Below, piece after piece: positions 1-11,295 of a stretch of 64,000 nucleotides of DNA. How positions within the stretch are numbered: position 1 is the first letter of the stretch; each line of letters begins with the position of its first letter. The DNA comes from Ditylenchus dipsaci. Lineage: Eukaryota; Nematoda; Chromadorea; Rhabditida; Anguinidae. Under the pieces are notes generated by a model. It was not told where the DNA came from. It was given only the letters and a program-made list of their open reading frames with translations, and made no database searches. The stretch lies in the NCBI GenBank assembly GCA_004194705.1, contig SADC01001285.1:248001-312000 (forward strand). Reading direction: 5' to 3'. The translations under genes and the position numbers were made by a program.

Positions 1-177
1 GGCGGTCGTGTCTGCTCTCTCCTCTCCAAGCTCAATGGTCAGTGGCTTGGAGTGGACAGGGCAGGCATCAGGCCTATATTTTTACAAATCTCGAGTCTTT
101 TCAAAATATTTTTAACTATTTTTTCGAATTTTTCAAATCGATCCAAAGTGCCATGGTTAAATCTATCTGGACGGGCT

Positions 178-835
178 GAGTTGATATGATTCATGCAGTT
201 AAATGGATTCATCTGGCTGGATTAATCAATCTATCCATTTGAATCGATTCAACTGGCTTGCTTGGTCAATTCAACTATTGGAATTGATTCAACGGGCTGG
301 ATTGGTCAATCTATTCATTTGAACCGATTCAACTGGCTTGATTGGTCGATTCAACCATTTGAATCGATTCAACTGGCTCGATTGCTCAGTCTATCCAATT
401 AAATCGGTTCAACTGGCTGGATTGGTCAATCTATCTATTTGAATCGATTCAACTGGCTGGATTGGTCAATACATCCATTTGAAACGATTCAACTGGCTGG
501 ATTGGTCAATCTATCTATTTGAATCGATTCAACTGGCTGGATTGGTCAATCTATCTAATTAATTGATTCAACTGGGTGGATTGTTCAATTCAATCATTTG
601 ATCGATTCAACTGGCTGAATTGGTCACTCTATCCATTTAAATCGGTTCAACTGGTTGGATTGTTCAATTCAATCATTTGATTGATTCAACTGGCTGAATT
701 GGTCACTCTATCCATTTAAATCGGTTCAACTGGCTGGATTGGTTAAATCCATCCAGTTGAATCAATTTAACTGGCTGGAATGGGTTCATCTATTTGAATC
801 GATTCGACTGGCTTGATTGAATTCATTCATCCAAT
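178..835. repeat. 40-bp tandem satellite array
   Basis: About 16 diverged units of roughly 40 bp with the core GATTCAACTGGCTGGATTGG followed by TCAATCTATCTATTTGAATC. Unit starts near 246, 285, 326, 366, 406, 446, 486 and 526 show the 40-bp period. No reading frame persists through it. Flanks (1-177 and 836-1140) show no gene. Confidence 0.9.
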
Positions 836-1148
836 CATGCATCTACCATCTGATATCCAATGGCCTTCTGAGGTTTATTTAATTGTTCATTGAATCATTT
901 GCCTTCACCTTTCCATCATCTAATGAATCGACCCATTTCTTACCATCCACAGGCCTACAACCCTCTTCAATCCAATAGTTAATCATACACAACTCTTACA
1001 GTTCAAGTCTTCACTACTTAACTGTCAATCATCGTTGGGTCTTTCCAATCTGAATTGTTACAATCAGCAGGCCTCTACAATACAAGAACTTGAACAGGGT
1101 AGAAAAGTGAGGGAGGGGAAGAAGAAAAAGAAATTGGATGCCCCGGCT

Positions 1149-1176
1149 GGCCCGCGGTAGCGGGCCTAAAGACTAG
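1149..1176 (+). mobile_element. Helitron-like 3' terminus
   Basis: A perfect 7-bp GC stem (GGCCCGC / GCGGGCC, 4-nt loop) is followed six bases later by CTAG. A GC hairpin just before a CTRR end is the Helitron 3' signature. Similar hairpins recur at 4484-4498 and 6058-6073, the last again followed by CTAG (6080-6083). This end would close an element lying to its left that includes the satellite. Confidence 0.5.
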
Positions 1177-1479
1177 TTCCTATATACTAAAAGAGAGTTT
1201 GTGTCCGTCCGATTTTGTCTCAAAAATGTCTTAAAATTGTCGTTTAAAAGTTGGTCTCGAGAGGATTTCATTGCAGCGAGAGTTTTGTCGCATGCTCATT
1301 ATTATTTCTTGCGCATGTTGAGCAGTTGGCTCTCTGAGATAGTTTCGTGCTCGAGTCTCATGTTTTTCATTGTTGTTTTATGAATCATCCAGATGCTTGG
1401 ATTAAATTTTTACTTTTCAAAGAATTTTTTGTTCTCCAGCCTTTTAAATACTTTTGAAAATTTCTTGATTCAAATATGA

Positions 1480-1548
1480 TTCATACTACAGTCCAAGTGC
1501 TTTAATAATGGTAAATACTTGAAGTACTTGGACTGTTCTATGGTTCAT
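1480..1548. repeat. Imperfect hairpin repeat, unit 1 of 3
   Basis: AGTCCAAGTGCTTTAATAAT then TACTTGAAGTACTTGGACTG forms a stem-loop. Diverged copies lie at 1690-1760 and 2946-3023 inside the same Helitron-like block. Confidence 0.6.
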
Positions 1549-3714
1549 AATTAAGTCTCAAATTGAAGAGTAAAAAAGTACAGTTATTTGACGGTAAGAC
1601 TGATCATGATGTGGTCTCATTGTTGTTTTCATTTTTTCCTAATTTTTACTCAAGCATGTTTTGTTTTTGTGAATTGTATTCGACCTTGACTCAAGTATGA
1701 ATCACGGTACATTCCAGCTTCCTCAATAATGGTAAATACTTGAAGGGTCGGGCTGTGCGGTGATTTATGCTTGCCTCTCAAAGTGAAATGTAACCAAGTA
1801 GAGGTACTTGAGAAAAAGCGTGACTTCAAGCATGCTATCGTGGATCATATTAAACCTTCATGATAACCTCTTCTCATGTTACATGGTCATGTTTCACATG
1901 TCATGGTCATGTCTTCGTCTCATAGTTATGTTTTAACAACATCTCTCACAGTCCTGTTTCATGTGACTTTGTCATGGCTCATTTCTCATGTTAAATGTCC
2001 CATATGATAATGTGTCACGTGTCATTCTTTTGATGATTCGACTTTCTGCTTAAAATAAGTTGTGATCATTATTTATTCGTATAATTTGCAGGTGCTCATG
2101 TCAGGAGTCGTCTATTCTTACTATTCAAGCGTTCGAACCGATGGCTGCCTTTTGGTCTCTGGTTGTAGCAAGCCTTTCTGCCTCAAGAATAAAGTTCATT
2201 AAATCACAGTGATATCATTGTCTGTATTTGTTTGTCAATAAACTTTGGGGGTTTAGCAATGTCTGGTTCCCTGTATGGTCTTTCATGTGCGGTATTGCAG
2301 TATAGATGCGTCGTGTCCATGCATTATTAATTGCTTTATCTGTTAAATTAAAGGGAGTTGGTTGGCTTCGAGATGTGAATTCCTGAGTCATTTCGTGTTT
2401 CATTTGTGCATTGTTAGCTACATAAGTATTCACCTTGCTAACATGGTTAAATCACGTTTTCTCTACCTCTGCTAGAGAAGTATTTGTATGCTTGTCCGCG
2501 CGCTTTTTAAAAGTGTTTCAGAATTGTCGGTCTCGAGAGTAGTCTTTTGACACAAAACGGAAGCTTTGTGAATTTTGCGAAAGGAAAAACACGCTTTGTC
2601 AGCTGTGTGAAAAGTGGTTATTAATCAATTTATTTTTAAAAGTAAAAATGCTCGAAGACGCTGTGAGCAAGCACGAATAGATAAACCACTGTCTAAATGT
2701 TTTTCTGTTTTTTTATCAAGGAAATATGAGCAGTTGACTCTTTCGAAAAATATTCATGATTGAATTCATGTATTACTTCTGACTTTGTAAATCATCCAAG
2801 AATCCGAATGAAACTCCGAATCAATAATATCAGTAAGACTATCATTTTTTTTTCGACTTATTGTGAATCATCTAAGTACTTAGATTGAATTTCAATTTCG
2901 GATTGAATCTTTTGGACTTGAGTCTTTGGATTTTTTTTGGAAAATTCTTAACTCAAGTATGGATCATAGTTCAGTCCAAGTGCTTCAATAATGGTAAATA
3001 CTCAAAGTGCTTGGACTATACTGTGATTCATGGATGTGTCTCAAATATGCAAAAAAACCGTCTCAAATATACGTCTGTATTGTCTGTGTGTCCTGTGCAC
3101 CTGCGTAATGTAGAGCGTATAATGTGAGATGTCACACGTTTCCTATGTCGCGTCGTACATGTTTTCTATATGTCTCATGTTCAATGTCTTATGTGTCATG
3201 TTCATGTAGCATGTTTAAACTGAGTACTAAATGGATTCTGTATACTAAATCCTACCCGAGAATCATTTAAGAATCATTAATTTTTTTCTTTGTAATCTTA
3301 TATGCGAAAAAAGAGTTGTCTGTATGTCAGTCATCGCGAAATTTGAATGCCACAAAATGTTTTGTCTCGAGATAAGAATAAAAGTAATTTTTTTTCTCGA
3401 GTCTTTGGTAGCGAGAGTCGTTATTAGTACTTTTTTAAGTGTGACGAGAAGTCGGCTCTCTCGAATTAAGTTTGTGGTCGAGACTCAGTGAGAAGGAGAT
3501 GCTTTTTTCTCGAATTTTCGTGAATCATCCAAGTACTTGGATTGAGTTTCAATATTTGATTGAATATTTTGAACTCGAGTCTTTTAATTTTTTTTGAAAT
3601 TTTCTTAACTTAAGTATGAACCATAGTTTCTGTGTCGTGTGTAGTATGTGCGTATCTTACGTTATATTTGCTCATGTTTGGATCAAAGGAAATTTATTAA
3701 TTATGTTTTGAAAT

Positions 3715-3846
3715 GGGCAAAACTTATTTTTGTCACCGAAAAACTGATTATTGTCACCGGTTTCGTTCTCCTCGGTCGGTCATCACCGAAGAGAATGAAA
3801 CCGGTGACAATAATCAGTTTTTCGGTGACAAAAATAAGTTTTGCCC
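3715..3846. mobile_element. 132-bp palindromic MITE (GGGCAAAAC family)
   Basis: Almost the entire element is one inverted repeat. It begins GGGCAAAACTTATTTTTGTC and ends with the reverse complement, meeting at about 3780. The second copy of the host repeat (near 5420-5450) lacks it and reads straight through. Flanks TTTGAAAT and TTTGAGAA could be a decayed 8-bp target duplication. Confidence 0.75.
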
Positions 3847-6110
3847 TTTGAGAATATGTTTGAAATTGAATCGTGAGTCTTCTTCATGGAGAATTTTCGT
3901 GGTATCTCATTATCGCTTCTTGAGTATCTGGAGCAGTTCAGAAGACGCTGTTACAAGTTTCGCCACAGAAAAAAACAAACGCATTTTTAAATCATGCACA
4001 ACATAAATATACCTTTATCAATCCCCACACACACGTCTTGAAAAGTTAGCAAATGGAGTAATTCTGTGAGTCTCGGAAAGGACCTCATAGCTCACGGATC
4101 ATGTTTCGGTTATGTGTGTTTATGAATCCCGTAACACAAAAAGACGCTTTTATGAATGTCACCAGAGAGTACAAAGCGAGCGCTTTTAGAATCTCGCGCC
4201 AGAAATAGATGCTTTGTCAGCTGTGTGAAGAGTAGATAAGTAATTAAGAGTGACGGTATGTGATTATAGTTATCTCAGATTTGATTTCATAGATCTTAAG
4301 ATCTTAAAATTTTTTGAAGGTGAAATAGTCGAAAAGTGAATTAAAAATTCTACAGAAATATTAGCAGGAAATAAATCGAAAGTGCTACAGAAATATCAGC
4401 GAAACATATATCGAAAAATGCTGCGGAATTATTAACGGAAAATAAATCGAAAAATGATTCGGGAGAGTCGGCTGAAAATAAAACCGCCCGTAGGGCGGCA
4501 AGCTTTAGACTCTGACTAGCATTATTCTCATCATTTGCAGGTTGTTTCGTCCATCTTTATTATTCGGGTGTTGGAACTGATGTCTGCTTATACGTCATTG
4601 GTGGTGTCAAGCTTTTCTCTGAATGCTCAAGAATTAAGTCCCAAAATGTCTCAGTATTAATTTCATGTATGTGTGTCTTCGTCAATAAAATTTAATTTTC
4701 TTATGTACCTATTGTCCTCTGTGGCTTTTTATCCTCTGTGTCATGTGTAGTCTCATGTGTCATCTGTGTCATCTATGACGTCTGAGTGGCTTGCTCTAAG
4801 TTCAAAATCACAGGAGATTAGTTGACTTTTATTTTGAGATGAGAACTCTTTGACTCTTTTTTTATCGAGACTGTCGTATTTTTGCTCTTAGGGAACACGG
4901 AGCGATCGGCTCGCTTTCGTCGTTGACTTTCATGTATTTCTTCTTGGCTGTTCGTGAACCACCACCACAAGAAGCACAACGAGATAAGTAAAACCTTGCT
5001 GCAAAATTCCAGCATCAAACAAAGCGAATGCTTCTATAAATCGTCCCATAGAAAAAAACGCTTTGATATATTCCTATGCGAAAAATGGTTTTGTTCATTA
5101 TCGCTTCTTGGTCTGTTCAAAATACGATTTTACAAGCCTGACCACAGGAAAAAATAGAAATGCTTTTGTAAATCATGCAGAGCAAGAATATGCTTTTATA
5201 AATCTCTGCACCCACATCTAAAAGGATTAGCAAATATAGTAAACTGAAACGAGTCAATAGCTCAAGGCTCATGTTTGTCGCTTTAATTTCAATTGCCTGT
5301 ATTTGTTTGTCAATAGAAATTTATGTTTTTTGGTTGTCTGTGTTCTGTTTCGTGTGTAGTATGTGCATATCTTAGTTCATATTTGCTCATTTTTGGATCA
5401 AAGGAAATGGATTAATTATGTCTCGAAAACATGTTTAAATTAAATCTTTTCTCGAGTCTTCTTCGGGAGAATTTTGTGGTGTTCTCATTATCGCTTCTTG
5501 AGCATCTGGAGCAGTTTAAAAGACGCTTTCACGAGTCTCGCCACAGGAAAGAAGACAAACGCTTCTGCATAAATATGCATTTATCAAATAGCAACACACA
5601 CACGTCTTAAAAAGTTAGCAAATAGAGTAGTAGAGTAGTTCTGTGAGTCTCGGAAAGGACCTCATAGCTCACGGCTCATGTTTCGGTTATGTGTGTTTAT
5701 AAATCCGCAACATAAAAAAGTGCCTTTATGAATCTCACCAGAGAGCATAAAGCGAACGCTTTTGTAAATCTCGCGAGTCGCGACAGAAATAAACGCTTTG
5801 TCGGCTGTGTAAAGAGTGGATAAGTCGTTAAGAGTGATGGTATATGACTGTAGTTTTTCTCAGATTTCATAGATTTTTAAAATTCTTTTGAAAGTGAAAT
5901 AAATGAAAGTGAAATAAAACCATTCTACGGAAATATCAGCAGGAAATAAATCGAAAAACGCAACAGAAATATGAGCGGAAAATATATCGAGAAATGCTGC
6001 GTAAATATCAGCGGAACAAATTCGAAAAGTGCTACGAAAAATCAGCGGAAAATAAGACCCGCCGTAGGGCGGGCAAGCGCTAGTAAAAGACTAAATATCG
6101 GAGCAGCTAG

Positions 6111-6310
6111 TGTTGTGATGACCTCGTATTTGAATTGCTCTTTTGTCTCGAGCGGAAATATATTGTGCTGTGGTTGTATCACAGCTTCTATTAAGTTATT
6201 GTTTGTGTCGTATTGCTGTATAGTCTGTTCTGTTATAAAGCTTAAAAACTATTCTTGTTGTCGGTACTGCTCTAGGCACTACTATTATTCTATCTATTAC
6301 CGATACAACA
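6111..6310. mobile_element. Solo LTR, 200 bp, with 5-bp target duplication
   Basis: The sequence starts TGTTGTGATG, ends GATACAACA (TG...CA) and is flanked on both sides by GCTAG (6106-6110 and 6311-6315). The paralogous stretch at about 22930-22950 reads GGAGCAGCTAGGTTACTGGG with a single GCTAG, which is the empty site. TG/CA ends, a 5-bp duplication and a 200-bp length are those of a solo retrotransposon LTR. No internal retroelement is visible. Confidence 0.85.
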
Positions 6311-6479
6311 GCTAGGTTACTGGGTGGGCTGTTAACCTTGAAGGTTACGGGTTATAAACTTTTTTTAATTAATTAACTTTTTCAATGATGAAACTTCAGA
6401 ATTTTTAAAAATAATCGGCATGATCAGAATTCTGACGATATTTCTGACCAAGACTGTAAAAACAGAACTGGCAAAAATT

Positions 6480-6585
6480 TGGGCAAAACTTTTTTTGTCA
6501 CAGATTCACTATTTTTGTACCAGATTCACTTTTTTTATACCGAATTCACTTTTTTCTGTCACAGATTTACTTATTTCTGTCGGTA
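6480..6585 (+). repeat. Arm of GGGCAAAAC/CTGTCACAGATT repeat family, copy 1
   Basis: GGGCAAAACTTTTTTTGTCA is followed by tandem variants of CTGTCACAGATTCACTTTTT. Near-identical copies in the same orientation lie at 8955-9092 and 23110-23220. With 3715, 18064 and 26618 they define a repeat superfamily beginning GGGCAAA..TTTTTTGTCxC. No opposite terminus for these three copies was found. Confidence 0.7.
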
Positions 6586-6587
6586 TA

Positions 6588-6680
6588 ACAGCGATCGGAT
6601 ACAAATTGTGATCGGATACAGCGATCGGATACAATTGTGATCGATACAGCGATCGGATACAACGATCGGATACAGCGATT
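6588..6680. repeat. Short tandem repeat CGATCGGATACAG
   Basis: About six copies of a 13-16 bp unit, CGATCGGATACA(G/A), some with an AATTGTG insertion. Confidence 0.8.
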
Positions 6681-6681
6681 A

Positions 6682-6865
6682 CAGTTGACTCTTTCGTTAA
6701 CGAATCTCTCGTTAGCAAATTACTCTCGTTAACGAACTTTCGGTCAAGACTTTTTGGTTTAGCTTGGTTGGTTTGGTCGTTAACGAACTCTTTTGTTAAC
6801 GAACTCTCTCGTCATCGAAGTAATACGTCCGGTCCCTTCGGGTTTGTTAACAAGAGAGTCGACTG
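6682..6865. mobile_element. Pogo-type MITE, 184 bp
   Basis: Terminal inverted repeats CAGTTGACTCTTTCGTTAAC and its imperfect reverse complement (GTTAACAAGAGAGTCGACTG) are flanked by TA on both sides (6680-6681, 6866-6867). CAGT-type ends with a TA duplication are typical of pogo/Tigger elements. The interior repeats GTTAACGAAC several times and has no coding potential. Confidence 0.75.
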
Positions 6866-7018
6866 TAATTAATTTTGTATCACCACTCTTTTTACTCGAT
6901 TTTCATTGGCGGGGACAACCGTTGTCGGAGACGTCAATGGCCCTTTAAGCTCATTTTGTTGTTGTTTCTTTTGTTCGCATTTTAATATGATTTCCATGAA
7001 ATTGTTCTCATTTATCAG

Positions 7019-7130
7019 ATGGCTCATGTTGAATTTGAACCAAATGCAGAGGCACTGCCGGGAAATCCTGAAGTTGTGGAAAGTAATATCCTAGAAGACC
7101 CGGCTAATATTATTAACCTATATTTATTAA
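7019..7130 (+). CDS. Possible exon of an unknown gene, cut by a transposon
   Basis: Downstream of an acceptor-like tttatcag, an ATG opens the frame MAHVEFEPNAEALPGNPEVV, which continues to about 7130, where the inverted repeat of the neighbouring MULE begins. The peptide is acidic and free of repeats, unlike the surrounding DNA. I do not recognise it. No continuation was found on the other side of the transposon (after 8769), so it may be a broken exon or chance. Confidence 0.25.
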
Positions 7131-8769
7131 CGACGATTGCGGGATTTAAGATTGCGGGAATTGAAACTTCGGGAGTTCAAATTGCGGGATTTTGGATTGC
7201 GGGAAGTTCAAATTGCGGGAGTTCAAATTGCGGGATTTTCAAATTGCGGGACTTCAAATTGCTGGGCTTTTAAGCATTATGAGCTTTATATTTCAATCCG
7301 AAATTTTAGATTCTGGCTCTACAATGATAACATTTTACGTGGTTAATTACATCTTTCTTTACCGATCTTTAATTAGATTACCGCACAAAAAATTACACTT
7401 CACAGCCCACACAGAATCCAAAAAGAGAAATTTTATTTCTATCACATACATAAACAACGGACAACAAGGTGATAACACTTCTAATGGCCATCATACTTTT
7501 CTAAATGTGCTGCAATTGCGACCAGAAATTCCATCCGAGGCAGACCGGCTCCACTTGAATAATCAGATACCAACCGCTGAATTTGCTCACGCGAGAAGAT
7601 TGCCTTCTTTGATCTCATGCCTTCTTTGACTTGCGACACTGGATTTCGGTTTCTCCTAAGAATGTTGAATTTATAAACGCGGTGCAGATAGCTTCATAGC
7701 TATAAAGAAGTATAATAAACAGCTTACAATTCAATTATTTCCCGTGTTTTCTCTTCATCGGCTTGCAGCTTCTTAATAAAGTCGCCAATCGAAGGGTTGG
7801 AGTGTCGAAAATAACTGTTGAAATTCCTGTTCCAATTTTCCACTCCGTTGTTGGTTCTTGGCAGACCTTGTTTCGCCCGATCGTGCATGTTCGTCAAAGC
7901 AGTTGGATAGAATGCAGCATTACCATTAGGCCGACGCACATAGTTTCGTTCGAAATAGGAAAACAACTCTGTAAAGTATTTTCTTATTTACAATCACCTT
8001 TAATAAATTGAAGTAGTTCTACCCGAAAGCCATTTGCTGCTAAATAGCGTAGATAAGCAAAGTTGCTGAAAAAGCAGTAGCATTGCAAAAAACCTGAGTC
8101 ATAGTAGAGGAATTGTTCGCCCTCGTTTGTGTTCTTCGTGTGCACTGGCCAGTTGACGCTTCGCTCACCACGATTAACTGCTCCGATATCTTTATTCCGA
8201 TTGCGAGTTAAACGAGCTACAATAAAATGAATATTAAAGATGCTAGATTAGAGATTGCGTTTGACAAGCGTTTCCTAGCCTAAGACAACGGTCATTCTAT
8301 GCCATATATATTCCATGAAAAATAAATTACTTACTTCCACTGCTGCCACATCAGGTTGATGCCCGTAATGTCCATTTCCTTCAACAAGATCATTTCGATT
8401 TGTCGATATTGCCGTTCCTCCGCAGCGACTGCTTGAGCATTCCCATCTCCACAGTCCATCACGATGCCGGACACCTCGAAAGATCATCGAGAAACCATTG
8501 CAAAAGTCTAGCATCTTGCCTCTTTCTGTATAGAACGCGCTCTCCATTTCTAAAAAAGAAACAGAGGTCAGTTTGTCAATAACTCGACATAATTCGTATA
8601 CAATTCGTATAATTCGTATACAAGAAAATTCGTATACAGAACATGAGATTTCTACAGAGTTATAAAAAGCTTTTAAAAATCCAGCAATTTGAACTTCCCG
8701 CAATCTGAAATCCCGCAATTTGAACTCCCGCAGTTTCAATTCCCGCAATCTTAAATCCCGCAATCGTCG
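7131..8769 (-). mobile_element. MULE-type DNA transposon with tandem-repeat inverted termini
   Basis: The left arm (7131-7265) and right arm (8687-8769) are inverted copies built from repeated ATTGCGGGA motifs; the outer 38 bp match well (CGACGATTGCGGGATTTAAG). Inside, minus-strand frames encode pieces of a FLYWCH/MULE transposase. No matching target duplication was found at the junctions. Length is 1.6 kb, so the element is internally deleted. Confidence 0.8.
7481..8560 (-). pseudogene. FLYWCH zinc finger / MULE transposase remnant
   Basis: Read on the minus strand, four coding pieces follow each other. First, 8331-8560 carries a FLYWCH-like zinc finger: Trp-containing WECSSSRCGG, then two histidines in EGNGHYGHQPDVA. 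Second, about 8085-8222 contains EQFLYYDSGFF, like the 'fLlyDSG' motif that follows the finger in FLYWCH-MULE proteins. Third, 7724-7966 has LPRTNNGVENWNRNF and a downstream FIKKLQADEE helix, the conserved post-catalytic block of MULE transposases. Fourth, about 7481-7612 ends the protein (REQIQRLVSDYSSGAG ... stop at 7481-7483). The stretch that should hold the catalytic DDE residues between pieces two and three is missing, so the protein is non-functional. Exon joins were not resolved. Confidence 0.7.
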
Positions 8770-8954
8770 GCCTTCCAGATTTTTCAACTTTTCGACTGAA
8801 AAAGTCGAAATCGATCGATCGAGTCGACAACCCTATATATAACCATAACCGTCTTAACAAAAGCGTGTCCTTCGACAAAGTTAAAATAAATTGTTTTTAA
8901 AAATCTGGAAAACGCATAAAATTAAAAAAAAAGATTTTCAATTTTTAGTCCGCT

Positions 8955-9099
8955 ATAATCGGGCAATACTTTTTTTTTTGTCACAGATTCACTTTTTCTG
9001 TCACAGATTTGATTTGTCACAGATTCACTTTTTTTTGTACCTGATTCACTTTTTTTCTGTCACAGATTTCCTCATTTCTGTCACAGATTTGGTTGTCGA
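8955..9099 (+). repeat. Arm of GGGCAAAAC/CTGTCACAGATT family, copy 2
   Basis: Begins GGGCAATACTTTTTT and contains four CTGTCACAGATT-like units. It ends GGTTGTCGACACG, the unoccupied version of the site that carries a 445-bp MITE in the other duplicate (23228-23672). Confidence 0.7.
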
Positions 9100-9116
9100 C
9101 ACGAAATCAACAATTT

Positions 9117-9420
9117 TTAAAAAATTTTGTGTGAAATTCAGGGGTGGGCAAAGACTAGATGGCTGGAGACCCACTCCGGAATGGCCAAAGGGCCAAAATT
9201 ATTGGTTTCCCGGCGGTATAATAAAGAGGGGAGGGTAAACGTTTTGAGAAAAATCGATTGAGCGGATCAGTTTTCGGGTCCGATCGGTTAAATCGCTCAG
9301 AATTCCAGGTCCATGGTGGTTTTGAGTAGTTCAGGGTAAATTTGTGGGCGAATAAGCCCATCGGACCCGAAATCTGATCCGTTCAATCGATTTTCCTCAA
9401 AAAAGTTCTATGTTCAATTT
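9117..9420. repeat. Fold-back repeat, CGGACCCGAAATCTGATCCG family
   Basis: AATCGATTGAGCGGATCAG..CGGGTCCGAT (9245-9285) is mirrored by ATCGGACCCGAAATCTGATC..AATCGATTTT (9359-9400). The same module occurs at 18365-18535, 21490-21570, 21850-22130 and 23705-23990, and more distantly at 40250-40350. Confidence 0.75.
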
Positions 9421-9499
9421 TTGTGGCCAAAAAATTTTTAAATGAGAGGGGAAACGGCCCTTCTAATTGAAGTGAAATTAAAACTTACTGTTAATAAGA

Positions 9500-9960
9500 A
9501 ATATTTTAACATCGGTGCAGGGTAAGCGAGCGTGTGTTAGGACGGACTTAAAGATGTTTCCCAAACTACGAAAAGGTAAGAAAACATGTTTGGTGAAAAA
9601 CAGCCATTTTTAAGATTACCCCGGCATGGATACTTACGTACTTCTTTTTAGGTATAAGGTCCTAGATATTACCATCTCCAACCTAGATACCTGGGTCTTG
9701 ATACCACCACCTAGGCAATACTACCTGGACTTGAAACCTTTACACCGCCGGGGTACAACCACCTAGGTACACAGATCAATCAACGCTGGCGCAGCTAGTT
9801 AGGTCAGAAGATGTGTTTTTGAACGTTGAGATACCATACAGGTAATTAGTGTACCTTTAGATAGTCGGGGTAATACGTAGTAGGCATACTAGCCGCCAGT
9901 TGGGGGCCGCCAGTTGGGATGGCCGCCAGTTGACCCTCGTTCTCGTGTTATTGGTTAGGT
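9500..9960. repeat. Cassette A leader with CACC/CCTAGGTA minisatellite and GGCCGCCAGTT repeats
   Basis: A degenerate array of ACCTGGxTACCACC-like words spans about 9610-9770; relatives occur at 19210-19430, 38030-38200 and 63600-63690. At 9894-9940 there are three GCCGCCAGTTGGG units. The duplicate at 24475-24548 has five, so this is a variable-number repeat. A small stretch (GTGTTAGGACGGACT, 9534) recurs at 53972. Confidence 0.65.
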
Positions 9961-10089
9961 TTACGCGTCTAGTTTTTTTTAACCGACTCTATTTAAGAAA
10001 CTTTGGCCCCTGCTTTGGCACGTATCACTCAAGCTATGCAGGTGATTATGATTTTTAAGAAACTCTTTCATTTTCTGTGCTCCTTTTAG

Positions 10090-10440
10090 GCAAACATCGC
10101 TGCAGTGGATGTTTTTAAAAACATTGACGAAACTCAGGTCAGGTTGCGACAGAAGTTGAAAGTTCCCGTCATATCGGTCGAGTAGAATGCCTTGGCGCTT
10201 CCGAGAACTGTGTGTACTTCTGTAAAATCCGTTGGCATAAGCACCGATGAGCGGAAGCAAGAAGCGAAGCAGCTTGTGAGAGTGCGCAAGACCCCGTGTG
10301 ACAATATATGGTGATTTTTTGTCGTATCTGTTAATTTGTGGTTGCAACTGCGTCATAAAATGTGACAACATAGATTCTTTAAGGTCTTTGGCAATGTTTC
10401 TGCTTCTCTTGATGATCTTTCCTCGTGGTCTTCGGATGTC
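10090..10440 (+). pseudogene. C-terminal part of a P-loop GTPase-like family gene, cassette A
   Basis: After the acceptor cttttag, the plus-strand frame reads NIAAVDVFKNIDETQVRLRQ, KLKVPVISVE, a TAG stop (10188), then NALALPRTVCTSVKSVGIST and DERKQEAKQLVRVRKTPCDN before a TGA. A shifted frame continues with the cysteine-rich LICGCNCVIKCDN. I recall a large uncharacterised animal/fungal P-loop GTPase-like family whose C-terminal half has a helical region, then a 'PRTVCT' motif and a CxCxxC-type segment; this fits. The N-terminal P-loop half is absent here but is present in cassette C. In-frame stops make this copy dead. The long minus-strand frame over the same bases is a shadow. Confidence 0.45.
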
Positions 10441-11295
10441 GGAAGCTGTGCAAGGTAACTACTACGCCGACAGTACTTGAAGGACAAGCATTTTAACGTG
10501 CCTCAAATTTAGCGCAAACCCTTGGATTACAACAGAATTCGCAACACCAGAAACCGTAAGTCGGAAAGTTTGTCTGGAAAACGAAAATGTCCAGCCTTTT
10601 GTTTATTCTGAATGTGTTTTAGGCTGGTCAGCAACGCTCTAGTTTTTCATTTTAGTCACATTTGGCTTGATGTGCTTCCTTGGGTATGTTTATGCTGATA
10701 TTTACGCATGCAGCAATATAACACTAAATTGTTTTAGCTACGTGATTATCTATGCAGTGGATCCGACTGATAAAATACGGCTAGCAGCGCTGTCCGCTGC
10801 AAGTGCAATATTGATTGGTTACTCGATTTGCCTAAAAATATCTAAACCTTCGTAACTTTTTTGGGAATTTTCTTATTGTTTTTACTCTTCATGCATTTCA
10901 GTGATGCTCGAGTCTATTTAATTAAAGTTCTGGTTCCTATGTCCATGTATTATGCAGCTGTTGGGGTTCATGAGATTCTCGTAGACAAAACGAGGACTTT
11001 TCAGTTCGTGGTAGCATCGAGAGGATTACTGATTCTGTTGTGAAGTTTCTGCGTATTGGCTATTAGATATCATGCTGGAGAAGATCCAATGAACGAATTC
11101 GGCTCAATTTATCTCTTCTTCGTAACTCTATTTTTCAGCCACTTTACAACATTTTACACTACTCAGGTATTTAATTGTCCTTGTTTTTGTGAGTTCTTAA
11201 AACAAATAGTTTAGCCACAACAAGTACAAAAAGAGGATCAGCCTCAGCCGGTAACATCTTTTTTCTTTATATGCGTCCTCATCAAAATAATTTGA
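10392..11295 (+). pseudogene. Multi-pass membrane protein of unknown family, cassette A copy (broken)
   Basis: Exons inferred by comparing three copies: about 10392-10455 (LLMIFPRGLRMSEAVQ), 10513-10555, 10623-10851, 10902-11166 and 11215-11295. The splice sites are good (for example gtaagt after 10555, tttcag before 10902). The product would have about four to five hydrophobic helices, including ALVFILVTFGLMCFLGYV, YLIKVLVPMSMYYAAVGV and GSIYLFFVTLFFSHFTTF, and a charged QQVQKEDQPQP tail. This copy has an extra T in exon 10623-10851 (frameshift near 10643) and a TGA at 11041-11043 where the B copy has TGG. I do not recognise the family. Confidence 0.55.

Larger units (their letters stand above)
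1178..6083 (+). mobile_element. Helitron-like non-autonomous repeat block, two or more diverged copies
   Basis: Two candidate 5' ends (TCCTATATACTAAAAGAGAG at 1178 and TCTTATATGCGAAAAAAGAG near 3297) resemble each other and are followed by GT-rich sequence. Candidate 3' ends are the GC hairpins at 4484-4498 and 6058-6083. The 3540-4500 and 5340-6083 segments are diverged copies: both contain the 'cacgtctt-aaaagttagcaaat' stretch, the 'gaaaggacctcatagctcacgg' stretch and a degenerate array of about 36 bp (AAATCGAAAAxTGCTACxGAAATATCAGCGG) just before the hairpin. No Rep/helicase coding is seen, so the copies are non-autonomous. Open frames inside are short and not conserved between copies. Confidence 0.5.

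Noticed and set aside
178..835. Regular 40-bp repeats suggesting a CRISPR array
   Set aside because: There are no constant repeats with variable spacers; the whole unit is repeated and diverged, and the genome is eukaryotic.
7019..7629. Overlapping frames rich in LREFKLRDF / IAGVQIAG
   Set aside because: Translation of the GATTGCGGGA tandem arm of the MULE.
9979..10371. 130-codon minus-strand frame, repeated at 24682-24987
   Set aside because: It overlaps plus-strand exons that match a known motif pattern (PRTVCT) and follow a good acceptor; conservation between the copies is just recent duplication.
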